Source of the DNA: Phoronis ovalis
Lineage: Eukaryota; Phoronida; Phoronidae
Length of the DNA stretch: 12,980 nt
Assembly: GCA_028565635.1 (NCBI GenBank)
Contig: JAOXYB010041260.1
Coordinates: 1-12,980 of the forward strand
Direction: 5' to 3'
Shown: piece by piece, positions 1 to 10,200 of the stretch
Layout of the letters: every line of letters starts with the position of its first letter
Position numbering within the stretch: the stretch's first letter is position 1
Made by a program: the position numbers and the translations under genes
The notes under the pieces: model-generated
Databases searched by the model: none
Seen by the model: the letters and a program-made list of their open reading frames with translations, nothing else
What the model was told of the DNA's origin: nothing

Positions 1-225
1 AGCCAGGCCAAGGAGAAAATATTATATTGGATTGACTGGGCTAAACGGCATAATGCTAGTTCACATCTGATAGGTCACGGTCGTCAGCTGACGTGGTACC
101 AGTATTATCTAGTGGACGTTATTCTGTATTTAACTCTTGTTTTAGTTGGCTTTGTGTTGTTAATGTATTATTGTTTCAGAATGACTAAAAATTTCCTGTG
201 CAACAAAAAACAAAAAGCAGACTGA
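1..225 (+). CDS. UDP-glucuronosyltransferase, C-terminal end (partial)
   Basis: Frame 1 is open from the window edge to TGA at 223-225 and gives the last 74 residues of a UGT. UGTs transfer glucuronic acid (or another sugar from a UDP-sugar) to small lipophilic molecules in the ER lumen for detoxification. The block LTWYQYYLVDV (residues 30-40 of the fragment) matches the conserved segment just before the membrane anchor of animal UGTs, and the preceding YWIDWAKRHNAS fits the last helix of the glycosyltransferase domain. Residues about 39-59 form one hydrophobic span. The cytosolic tail ends K-Q-K-A-D, with lysines at -3 and -5, which is a KxKxx ER-retrieval signal. The UDP-sugar signature lies upstream, outside the window, so subfamily and substrate cannot be stated. 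The gene is opposite in strand to INTU, either convergent with it or nested in its last intron. Confidence 0.92.
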   Translation, partial: SQAKEKILYWIDWAKRHNASSHLIGHGRQLTWYQYYLVDVILYLTLVLVGFVLLMYYCFRMTKNFLCNKKQKAD

Positions 226-554
226 TAGAAAAAATGTATTACAAACTGAAAATTAGATCTTACTTAATTACTTCGTATTTATTTGTGGGTTTTTTACATT
301 TTATTCTGTTGTTTGATTACAGAAGTTACAATGTATAATTTTTTTACTATAGATTATTTCTATGCATACTGTGTATTAGCCTGTTCTTATTATTAATTTT
401 AAATGAAATAGATTATTATTACACAGAAATAACATAATTGGAAACATCACTGGAATTTTTCATGTAGAACAACAGACAGCACTATAAAAGAAATAAGTCC
501 TTGAACATGCTAAAAGTACATGTATGCACAATGTATGTACACATTGGACCTGAT

Positions 555-590
555 CTATGCACTTTAACACTGACAGTGTAAAGTGTATAG
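555..590. repeat. short perfect-loop hairpin
   Basis: The arms 555-571 and 575-590 pair over about 16 positions with one mismatch and one bulged A, around the loop GAC (572-574). The inner arms read CACTTTaACACT and AGTGTAAAGTG. Weaker complementarity continues outward on both sides. It lies in the presumed UGT 3' UTR, so it may be a structured RNA element or the core of a diverged foldback repeat. Confidence 0.6.
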
Positions 591-720
591 CTTCTCAATT
601 CTTCCATGTTAGCAATAACAATAATAGAACCCTTTCTCTAATTCCAGTTTCCAATATTCGCCACTAGGGGAATATGTCATCATATTTTATTATACAAATA
701 TAAAAGTATAGTACATTGCT

Positions 721-726
721 TTTATT
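721..726 (-). other. minus-strand AATAAA poly(A) signal candidate
   Basis: TTTATT on the plus strand reads AATAAA on the minus strand; a second copy is at 686-691. They would serve INTU only if the gene terminates here, through the short candidate terminal exon at 930-965. In AT-rich DNA such hexamers also occur by chance. Confidence 0.25.
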
Positions 727-1030
727 TAGCCACAAATTAAATAACTTGACAGACTATTTATCCTAAACCCTCTATAAAATTGGGGGGAAAATAGTCGTGA
801 ATTGTTTTTAAAATATCTGATATGTTTCAAATATTAAGTGAAAAGAAATGTAGAAACAGCTCAACCAGCAAAACATTGGTAGGTCGGATCTACAATGTAA
901 TAGATATGTTTCAAAAGCTAGGCTAGCCCTCAAAATGTTTTCACAATATCTGCTGTTGGGAGAGACTGGAAACTAACTAAAAGAGTCCATTTCTTCTTTG
1001 TGGTAACAAGAATTGAATTATGCCACTCAC

Positions 1031-1266
1031 CCTAAAAATATTAGAACTGCTTGCACTCTCCCCAGACTCATCAGAGCCTGCTGATGGCTTTCGTCCCACT
1101 TCATTGCGAGGTGTATTAGGAAGCGATGGATCAGATACTGTACTATCCGCATCTGATTCTATTTCAAATACTGTTCGAGTTGTCGTTAACACTTTACGAC
1201 CATCGAGTAATGGACTTGGTTGTTTCTTTTTACGAGTGGAATCAGGTACTCCTAGTTTTTTGACAC
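1031..1266 (-). CDS. INTU: INTU exon 12: Ser/Lys-rich linker before the C-terminal longin domain
   Basis: The acceptor is ctttcag before 1266 and the donor is GTGAGT at 1030-1025, so the exon ends in phase 0 after ...SSSNIFR. It encodes 78 residues after the split Gly: a basic run (TRKKKQPSP), then an acidic, Ser-rich stretch ([28 protein letters not shown]). This is low-complexity and probably disordered, with many possible phosphorylation sites, like the linker ahead of the third longin domain in vertebrate INTU. If the donor were not used, the frame would run on 17 residues to a stop at 977, with no homology. Confidence 0.88.
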
Positions 1267-4200
1267 CTGAAAGATGTTATCAAAATTATAATATTTCCCA
1301 ATTATGAAGGTAATTCAAAAATTAAAACATCAATAATTTGCAATCCATAAAACTGTCAATAATATATATCACCTTAAAAATAAGGCAGTACTGTTATCAA
1401 AATAGGAAATAAAAATTCAGTATATTTATGACCCATGGGGGATTAATTTGACAGTCCAATTATCCAACACTCCCATAGAGTTATGGTAAATATGAATATA
1501 GTCTTAATTGCGATCTGTGACCTGAGGGAGAAGTTTATTAATGTAAATATAATGTACATCTTTGATAACATGGCAATAAATGACATACAGGACTGTAGAT
1601 TAGCAATTGTGTAAGCTAATAATTATAAGTAGATGTCCATCTCTTACTGTGCATCTTAAAGCCTAACATTGGCACTGACAAGATTGACATATCAAACAAT
1701 TAATCCAATACCAGATGTGAGGTGAAACGCATCTTTGATGATGTCAATCCTTGCAAAAGTTATTTAACTTTCTTTTGATATGTCATTCACCTGATTTTGG
1801 AGAATTCTGTATTTTGGGAGCGGGAGAGTCTTCTTTGGCACCTTTATAATGAGGGAAAAACCAATCAACACTGGCAAGACTAGGACAAGATGGGCACTGG
1901 AGCCTACAAAATACAAAATGCTACTAATCAGCAAGTACGTTACAAGTAATACAGTCATGAAATAGTCTACAATGTAAGTCATAGTCCTGACCTGTGACTG
2001 CGTAAATTATCCAAAGCAATTATATTTGATTGGCTGACAACTAGTATTATCGTCGAATGTCAAACTCATGGTAGACATCGCATAACTTAATCTAAACAAC
2101 TTTGGTTTTCAATGGTTCAGAGCCATGATTAATTACAGTTCATTATCGAAACACTCACCTGGCTTCACAGTAATTTGTGATATCTGTAGAGTCTAGCTGC
2201 AGTAATGTGGCTTTGGCTTGATCTACATAGAAGGGGTCTGGTGTAGGATTACCTTCTGCCCAAGCTGAACAACCACCAGCCTCTAATAGTACACATAACA
2301 ATTTGTGCTTCTGTAAAAGTACAAAGTAAATTTTAAATCACTCTTTGAACTCAAAGATAACAAGATGTTTTTAAACAAACAGCAGATACACTGTACTATT
2401 TTAGTTACTTTTTTTAACACATGATTGTAGAAATTAGTAAATATTTTTCTTAATATAAACCCTTCCAAACTACAATGTAGGGTAACTATCAAGACAATAG
2501 AGCATTCACAGCTGCTTTTAAGTAAGAAACAAATTATTCTTTTAATCATTTACATTTACCAGGGGAAACTTTACAAACAACCACAATATAGGACAGAGAG
2601 ATGAAAATTAACCCCTTACTTACCAAGCCAACTACCAACATGAACCACCTAGCTTCCGGCTCAGTATAACCAGGAATAAGAGGGTCAACCTGTACATGAC
2701 ATCTCCTGGTTGGAAAAACTTCCTTCCACACCACAACTTGACCAACTTCTTGTTCCTGCGATAATGCTAGCAGCCCGTAATGTTTGGCATAAAGAGATAA
2801 ATCGAGGAGATCTTCTTTATGAAGATGATTAGCAATGAGGTAGCCCTGGAAAATTAATATAGAACCTATAGTTTAAAATTATATAACAATCAGTTACTAA
2901 ACACAATCTGTTATTACTACTATCATGCATGTTTACTCCCCTGCTATGGCGTGATCAGTATGGTCAAACAAGAGGGAATTCTAGAGCTATTATTACCGAA
3001 TCCATTAAACTGTAAAGTTTACATACCTTATAGAACACGCATGAGCCCAGTATAGTATAACTCCTTCTCAGGTCAAAGTACTCATCTGACTGAAGAAATA
3101 AAAAATACAAGATTGGAAATGAGCCTCGTATTCTAATGCATATTTATTTGACTCATACATTTAAGAAAACATTTCGGTTTGAAAGACTTAAAAGGATTAC
3201 AATTCAAAATCTAAGTACACTTAATATTTTCAGCCCCTCCCCCAGTTAATGGAACAGCCCTTACCATATCTGCAAAGTCTGCTGCCTCCAATTCACTGAG
3301 TATATTATCAACATTAATTTTTGGTTCGTCAGGAATCATTAGCCATTTTACTGCTTGCAGGGTGTCTAGGAAGATATCGGATTGTGGATCTTGAACACGT
3401 AATCCATGATTAGCCATTTCATCTCGTAACAAAGCATGGTGAAAGAGGAGATTAAAGAAATGATCCAAACGTTGTTGATTGTTTGGGTCTCCAAAAGCAC
3501 TGAATAAGAAAATAAAACAATAATGACATGTAATTTTACAAAATGAATATAAATTGGCAAAGTAAACTACAAATTCTATAAAAGGTTATAAAAATAACAT
3601 AGCACTTTTGGACGGTACAAATTTTATGAAATGTCTAATTTTTAAAACAGGGTCTGTATGAATATTCAAATCGTGATGCTTTGACTTTCTGTTGTTTATA
3701 TTAGCAGTTTCTTAGATGTTAATTTAGCTTTGTTTAGTTTTAGAGACAAACTAAATGTAATCCTCCCTGTACTTCACTAAATAAATTATAATTAATCCAC
3801 TAAACTCCCAGCATTGTTAAGGGATCAGGCAAAATTATAACATTATTATATAGTTCATGTTCAATTATGGCATATCGTAACTTTTAGAAAATACTGGGGG
3901 TTTTAATGGACTGCTTTCTCATCACTATTCATGAGCTTCTAAAAGAAAATTTCCATATTAGGTTAATGTAACTTTTTTTCTTAAAACTAATGTAAAAGCT
4001 TGCAATATCAATTGCAAGCTGTTTAACCTTTTTTGAAATGAGATCATGGTGATAGCATGTAACCGGTAATTTTAATACTTTTTTGACTCTTTTATCCCAC
4101 CATCAAATGGAAATCATACCATTAAATAGATACATACATTATATATATTTATATATCAGCTGGTGAATGCCAGCAGTAACTACGAAGTATAACATGTTTA

Positions 4201-7200
4201 GTTAACTTTATCATTTATTGCTGAAAAATGGAGCAGCTGTATTTATCGACAAAATTGAACTGTATAGTATCTTGGCTCCAACCACACATGGAGAATTATT
4301 TAACATGTTTTATTAATGCTCTGATTTCATATTTTTAGGGCACTCATTTTTAACACAGCATTTTTCAAAACAAGATTAAAAGAAGCAATAACAAAATGTA
4401 CTTAAGACACCTGCCACAAAGATATGCTTTGATATCATGTGTGCTACACAAAACTCGTTACATTATTTTGTACCATTCTATAAATTATACTCTACAGGGA
4501 TATTAAGGTACATGAAATAGTGATTAGAATATTAAAAGTTAATGTGTTTTTCCAATTTAAATATTAATTTATTTGCGTCTGTCGTACTTTTTCCTATTTA
4601 TAACTACGTGAGAAACCTTTAAAATGCTTTTCACTTCCCAAGGTGATACTGACTGTACTTTTACAGGTTTATTTTTTATGATACTCCTGTCATTTTAGAA
4701 ACAAACATGGAATCATCAAACTTGGACTTTGTTATTCTTACAAATGCAAGTAGTTCTGAGGATGTTTCAAATCTGACAGACAAAATGTTACCTAGAATGA
4801 GGATATTTCAAAATTATTCACAAACAGTTGCTTGGATTTTTCTTAGCATTAACATAGTTGTCTTTGTACTAATAGTCACAGGGAATTTGATTGTGATGGG
4901 AATTAGCATAAAGTTCAAACACATGCGAAAAGTACCACAGAATATTTACATTTTTGCACTTGCGGTTGTAGATTTGCTTATCGGGATTTTGAAGATTCCA
5001 CAACAAACAGTCAAAGTAATACTGCCAAGCTTTTTTGATCCAGATGATTTAATACCATGGTATTACACAGACAAGCATAAACTAACCTATTTTTTTGCAT
5101 CAGTTTTGGATTGCAAATTTTATCAAGTTCTCAGATTGTTGCTATCGCATGTGACCGTTTTTTGGCGATATGGTTTCCACACAAGTACAAAAAAATTATA
5201 AGTCATAAAACAGTGCTCCTTATCATGCTGTTTACGTGCTTTCTTTCATTCATTCCAATGTTTGTGGCAATGTATAAAGTTAGTAAATCTGAGTTTGGTG
5301 CAGAAAATCCATGCGTAGTGTCAAGCTTAAGGAAAGCAATTGGTGAAGATTTGATTAATTTTATCGTTTCAAACAGTAATCTAACATGTGTGTCAATTTG
5401 CATTGCACTTTACATCGCTATCTACATCAAAATACGAAAGAACTATGCACTAATAATAAATCCACTGCAGCACACAGAAGAAAATTCTAATATATTTCGT
5501 CATAAACGGATTACCAGAACAATGGCATTGGTTTGTCTTGCTTTTGTTTTGTGCATGACACCATTTTTCATTGTCAGGAACATAAACTTATCACCCAAAA
5601 CATTTGTCATGGCTCGTCAGTGGGCAGTGGCATTAGTAATGTCTAACAGTTTTATGAATGTTTTTTTGTATGCATTGTCAAGTAAATTGTACCGAAGATG
5701 TTTGAGGGAGTTATTTATCCATAATACAACAACTGATGCGACTTGAATGCTTTATGTAAGCATTTTCTAGAACACCCAATATAACAATGTAAATGAAAGA
5801 TATTCAAGGTTGTTATTCATTTGCATTACATGCTTTTATTAAAATTAGAACCTGAGAATAGTTAGCTGACAAAACAGGTTTAACCAATATGGAAGCTTGA
5901 ATACTTTTTGAACGAGCTGTAGATCATACTGAAGATGAGTATAAAGCAGTATTGAATCATTCTGTAAGATGGTTCCACTCCCTTAGAGGGACAAGGGAGA
6001 TAGGCAAACTAAAACTAAACATTTAAGTTATTTTTTAATAAACTAAGACTCTTTCTGGATTGCCAAACTTGAAGCTGGAAATTATTTGGAATTTTGAGTC
6101 ACACTATTCTGACTGATGCAAACAGCAGGCTGATATAGGAAAAGTTTCTTAGAATTTTTATTATGGTTGTCCTATTCAAAAATTGGATTTCTTGATGGTG
6201 TTCTGCTGCAATTCGGATCTCTAACTATCAGAATGCAACTGAATCTAGGATTGATGAATTGATGAAAAACACATTAGAACCAGACTATGGAGAATTTAAT
6301 TTTGGCGAGTAAACAGATTCTAAAATAACTTGTTATTCACTGTACAAATTCTGTTTTTGACTTGATTACCAGTCAAAAGATATGATCTCAGGTTGGCTTA
6401 TAATGGTTTCTGAAGTATACTAACAGTGTTAACTAAATTCACAGCTTCTAGGAACATTAGCATTAAGGAACAAGCAAAAAAATGATGACATCAATGAATA
6501 CTGTGTACGATGTTTCATCTTAAGGTTTGAAAATTGATTTTCACAAAAAATGGCAGATTAGATTAATATTAAGAATTGAAACGACCGATAGAGCTGAGAT
6601 ATTACAAAATAAATGTAAAAACAGTTTTCAGCAAAGGAAACAATTATGACATTTGACTTCAACCAAATAAAAAGATGGTATAGCGCTGTAAAGTACATAC
6701 CTGCCAAGTGATCCATATAATACCTTCATCAGCCTCACAATGTCTTCAACAATGTGGTTTAATTCTAGAACCGATATCCTAAAATTAAATTAAGACACAA
6801 TACGTTTTTAAATATGCCCTTCACCCTTTTTTTAAAATAAAATACCTAATTCATAATAAGACTATATGAACAAGTTATCTTTCAGAGTATATGTACTGTA
6901 TACTTCAATACCCAGTACACATACAGTAAGGTGTTTTTTGGTGTCATGCAGGATCTATAAACTCACCTGTCAGAAGGCAAGGCAACTAACAAGACATCTC
7001 TAACTTCTGTAGCATAACCAATGTGCAAGAGACGACCATCACATACAACAGTGGAACTGGAGAGAAAAAAATTCACAATTACTGATGAACCAAGTGTAGT
7101 TGTTTATTATTTGATACGCTGGTCTGCAATGTATAATATATACTTTATGTTTGTAAAACATTTTTTTTGATTTACTATATATACATATGCAGTCGTTCTT

Positions 7201-10200
7201 GTTTGGTGCAAACCTTTCATCATATCATAATTTATTCAAACTTTCTTACTTTTTAGCGTAACTGTTAGCTACATCTGCTAACACATGACTTAGTGTAATG
7301 AACATTCCTCGAACATCAACTAGTTTACTACTGGCTTTTGGAAACTGGTACAGAATATCTTCCTGTAAAATACATAAAAAAGAAGTTTAGAATTTATTCT
7401 AAAAGTTCTAAAGTTCAGAATGTTGGTACCATACGCTTAAACTGAACAATACTATATATGCAACAGCATTGCTGAAAATAAAAAATCTCCAACAGACAGA
7501 GTACTAACCAATCAGATATTATAGTTCTCAAAATGGAGGTTTAATAACTGAGAAACATCAACGTAAGATGCTTTTAATGAGTTTTGAAAATGTTTTTATT
7601 TGAAATATATTTGCCAACAAACATAATGACAAGGAGATTGGTATATGTATAAAAGCTTTTAGTACTGGAGTGAACATTTACCACTTCATACAAATAAAAA
7701 ATAATGCTACAAACCTTATCTTTCATGGTTTCTGAGCTGCCCTCAAGAGTCAAATACATGACACTATGTGGGTGCTTGGACAAATCTGGTTTATATGCTT
7801 CGAGTCGCTCACCACTAACAAGCTTCACCAGATTCTCATTGATGACAGGGCTCTTGCTTATAAAAGAAGATGATGATGATGATTCTAAAACTGGCTTCTG
7901 AAGTGTTAATTTCACCTAAAATGAGGAAGTCAATTAATGGTCAGTGCAAATCAGAGAGAATAAGTCAGTCTAACTTGGTTTAAGCGCTCGACAGAATATT
8001 TTGAAAAGCAGTTAAGTATCCAACACTTCCAAGAACTATTAGAATCTAAATTCAGCAAAATAATCATTGTTATTATTATTATCCGAGTGTCCCACACAAC
8101 TTCAAAAACGCACCACAGACTTTAATGGTTTCCTTCTAGAAGACTGTTTTTGGTGTTTGTGTCCAAAATATAACACATCACATTCCTTCTTTGAATAAAC
8201 TGCTTTCATTTTTAAAGCAATAATACTACACCCTTTGAAACAAGTTTGATTTCCTCCACCATACAAAAGCTTACTGATCTGGAATTTGTTGTCGGATCAA
8301 GTCATGACAGTCAAACAAATTCCCAATTTCTAAAACTAACAACCTTAAGTCCTCATAGTTACTCATTACTCTTTATAATTACAGAGCACTAAAACTGAAT
8401 TAGTGGAATTGAACAAGTATACACATAGAAGTAATTAAACTATTCTTTTCTATTTTACTAAATCTGCTTTGCTTCTTTTGATCTGAATAATATCATACGG
8501 AGACAAAATAGAAATATACACAATTTTTTGGTTTGTTGGAGACACAATAAGTAAAATACTAATTTAAACATTTGCTTCTATTAAAAATATTGAAATGCAT
8601 ATGGCCCACTGGAAATAGGCAATATATCCACTTGAAAACCCTCCTTTCAATAAATTCCAGGAACAATTTAATTCTTTAAAAAGGTTTGTTTTGATTAAGT
8701 TCTTGTGAAATTATTGGGTTGTGAATATTGTTTCGGCACAATTTATCTTTACTTTATACTTTAAGTTAAATTTTAGCTAATATAAATGAAAAGATAGACA
8801 AATAAAAGTATGCATATTTAGATAGTATACAACTAAATCTTTAACTTATTTTTCTCTGAGTAGATCAAGTGACTTACACTTGTCATTTTGGGTTAATTTT
8901 AAACATAAAATTAAAAAGAATTTTATGTTTAAATACTACATAATTAGTTGAAACTTTGTACAAATAAATATTCCTTATAATTATATATAGCTACAAAACT
9001 GAGTCTCAGATTTTTGAAATTTACTTGGTAAAAAAAACATGAATTTTTAATGTTTTGTCACCTCAATTTTGTTGATCTTTTTCTGATGCATACATTTTGA
9101 ACAAAAACATTGTTTAACAAAAACTAGAATGTAAAATTTCAAAAATCTGAGAAACTGTAGTTACATGTAAAGATAATTTATGCAAAGTTTAAATTGTATG
9201 AGCTGTAGTGCTTTCTGACTTATATTGTTTTCAAAAACTTACTTAATATTTTAACCCACAATGGCATCCGTACAGGTCACATGATCACAGGTCACAGAGA
9301 AAAATAAATCACAGATTTAGAATGTATATACCTTCAAAATATGTTTTTTTTTGTTTGTCTGTCTTTTCATTTAATTATCTAAAATGTAACTTAAAGTACA
9401 TGGTGAGAATAAATGGATTTGAAAAATATTTGCTAGCTTAAAAGCAATAAAACAGAAAAGAAATTATTTATTCAGGTAACTTGTTATGATGCACTAAGCA
9501 GGCACGAAATAAAACTGAGTGAAATATAGTGAACTGTGGACTTAACAGGCGAAATATTTAAATTTTGCATATTTTAACAAAAGATGACACCACGTAAAAA
9601 AATGGTTCTAATGACAAAACATTTAAGGATGTTTTAAATTCTATAATTACTAAAAAAATCTTCAAGTGCAATAACAATTTAGCAAATCATCTTAAACGAA
9701 CCACCTTAAATTAAATTTACATTCCAAAAAGTTTGCCTAATTGTTACATGAATAGTAACCTTCTAGGATAATTTATATCTATTACAACCAAGCCAGTAGA
9801 GAGGGAGGAGCAGAAATTCCTGCTCATATTTATAACAGGTAAGGTTTCTTATAAACACTATTTTGTTTCAGTTATACAATAATTTTACACTTGTAAGTTT
9901 AAGAACAAAACCTTTTATGTTAATTTCAAATTTGATGTTGATACTTCATTTTCAGTTCTAATACAATAAAATGTTCTATGTCGAAGAATTAGTTGTAACG
10001 CAACATGTCTTATCCCTAACTTGTATATTACTACTGCTTTACTATCATTATGAATTCGAATATACTAGAAAAAAAGTATGAAGTAAAATAGCTATTGTCT
10101 TGTAACTTGCCAGTTATTGGTTATCCATGGCTGGATTCCAAATGTTGTGTATGACAGTGACATCTGGTGTCAGTTGATAAGTTGCATGCTTACACTGAGT

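Larger units (their letters stand above)
226..1030. other. non-coding: UGT 3' UTR and INTU intron or 3' region
   Basis: No protein-like reading is seen on either strand. The left part must hold the 3' UTR of the UGT. No AATAAA was found on the plus strand here; ATTAAA at 736-741 is the best plus-strand poly(A) signal. On the minus strand AATAAA occurs at 721-726 and 686-691, which would suit an INTU 3' end if that gene stopped here. A strong small hairpin lies at 555-590. Confidence 0.6.
3500..4706. other. left part of INTU intron 6, upstream of the nested GPCR
   Basis: This is AT-rich intron sequence that also has to carry the promoter and any 5' exon of the plus-strand receptor. An AT dinucleotide-rich tract lies around 4139-4156 and a perfect small hairpin at 3997-4020. 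No clear TATA or initiator could be assigned with confidence. Confidence 0.6.

Noticed and set aside
930-965. Candidate INTU terminal exon on the minus strand (SLPTADIVKTF then TGA), with acceptor tttccag and AATAAA at 721-726.
   Set aside because: It joins in phase but has a weak pyrimidine tract and no similarity to the INTU C-terminus, and it would drop a conserved domain. It is kept only as an alternative in the findings.
1020-1307. Plus-strand open frame of 95 codons.
   Set aside because: It is the antisense shadow of INTU exon 12, which has matching splice sites and phase.
1764-1982. Minus-strand open frame of 72 codons with hydrophobic residues.
   Set aside because: It overlaps INTU exon 11 in another frame. 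Only the frame giving LQCPSCPSL splices in phase with exons 10 and 12.
2283-2549. Minus-strand Cys-rich open frame.
   Set aside because: It lies mainly in INTU intron 9 and overlaps the start of exon 10 out of frame; no homology is recognised.
4139-4156. TATA-like AT-rich tract as promoter of the GPCR.
   Set aside because: It is a simple AT repeat about 550 bases from the start codon; with a probable 5' UTR intron its role cannot be judged.
5203-5403. Minus-strand open frame inside the GPCR.
   Set aside because: Antisense shadow of the receptor coding sequence.
5901-6026. Plus-strand 41-codon stretch ([20 protein letters not shown]) that faintly recalls the VRW segment of hAT/ZBED-type transposases.
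   Set aside because: It is too short, has stops on both sides and lacks neighbouring transposase motifs. It cannot be separated from chance in the receptor 3' UTR.
7704-7901. Plus-strand open frame of 65 codons.
   Set aside because: Antisense of INTU exon 3.
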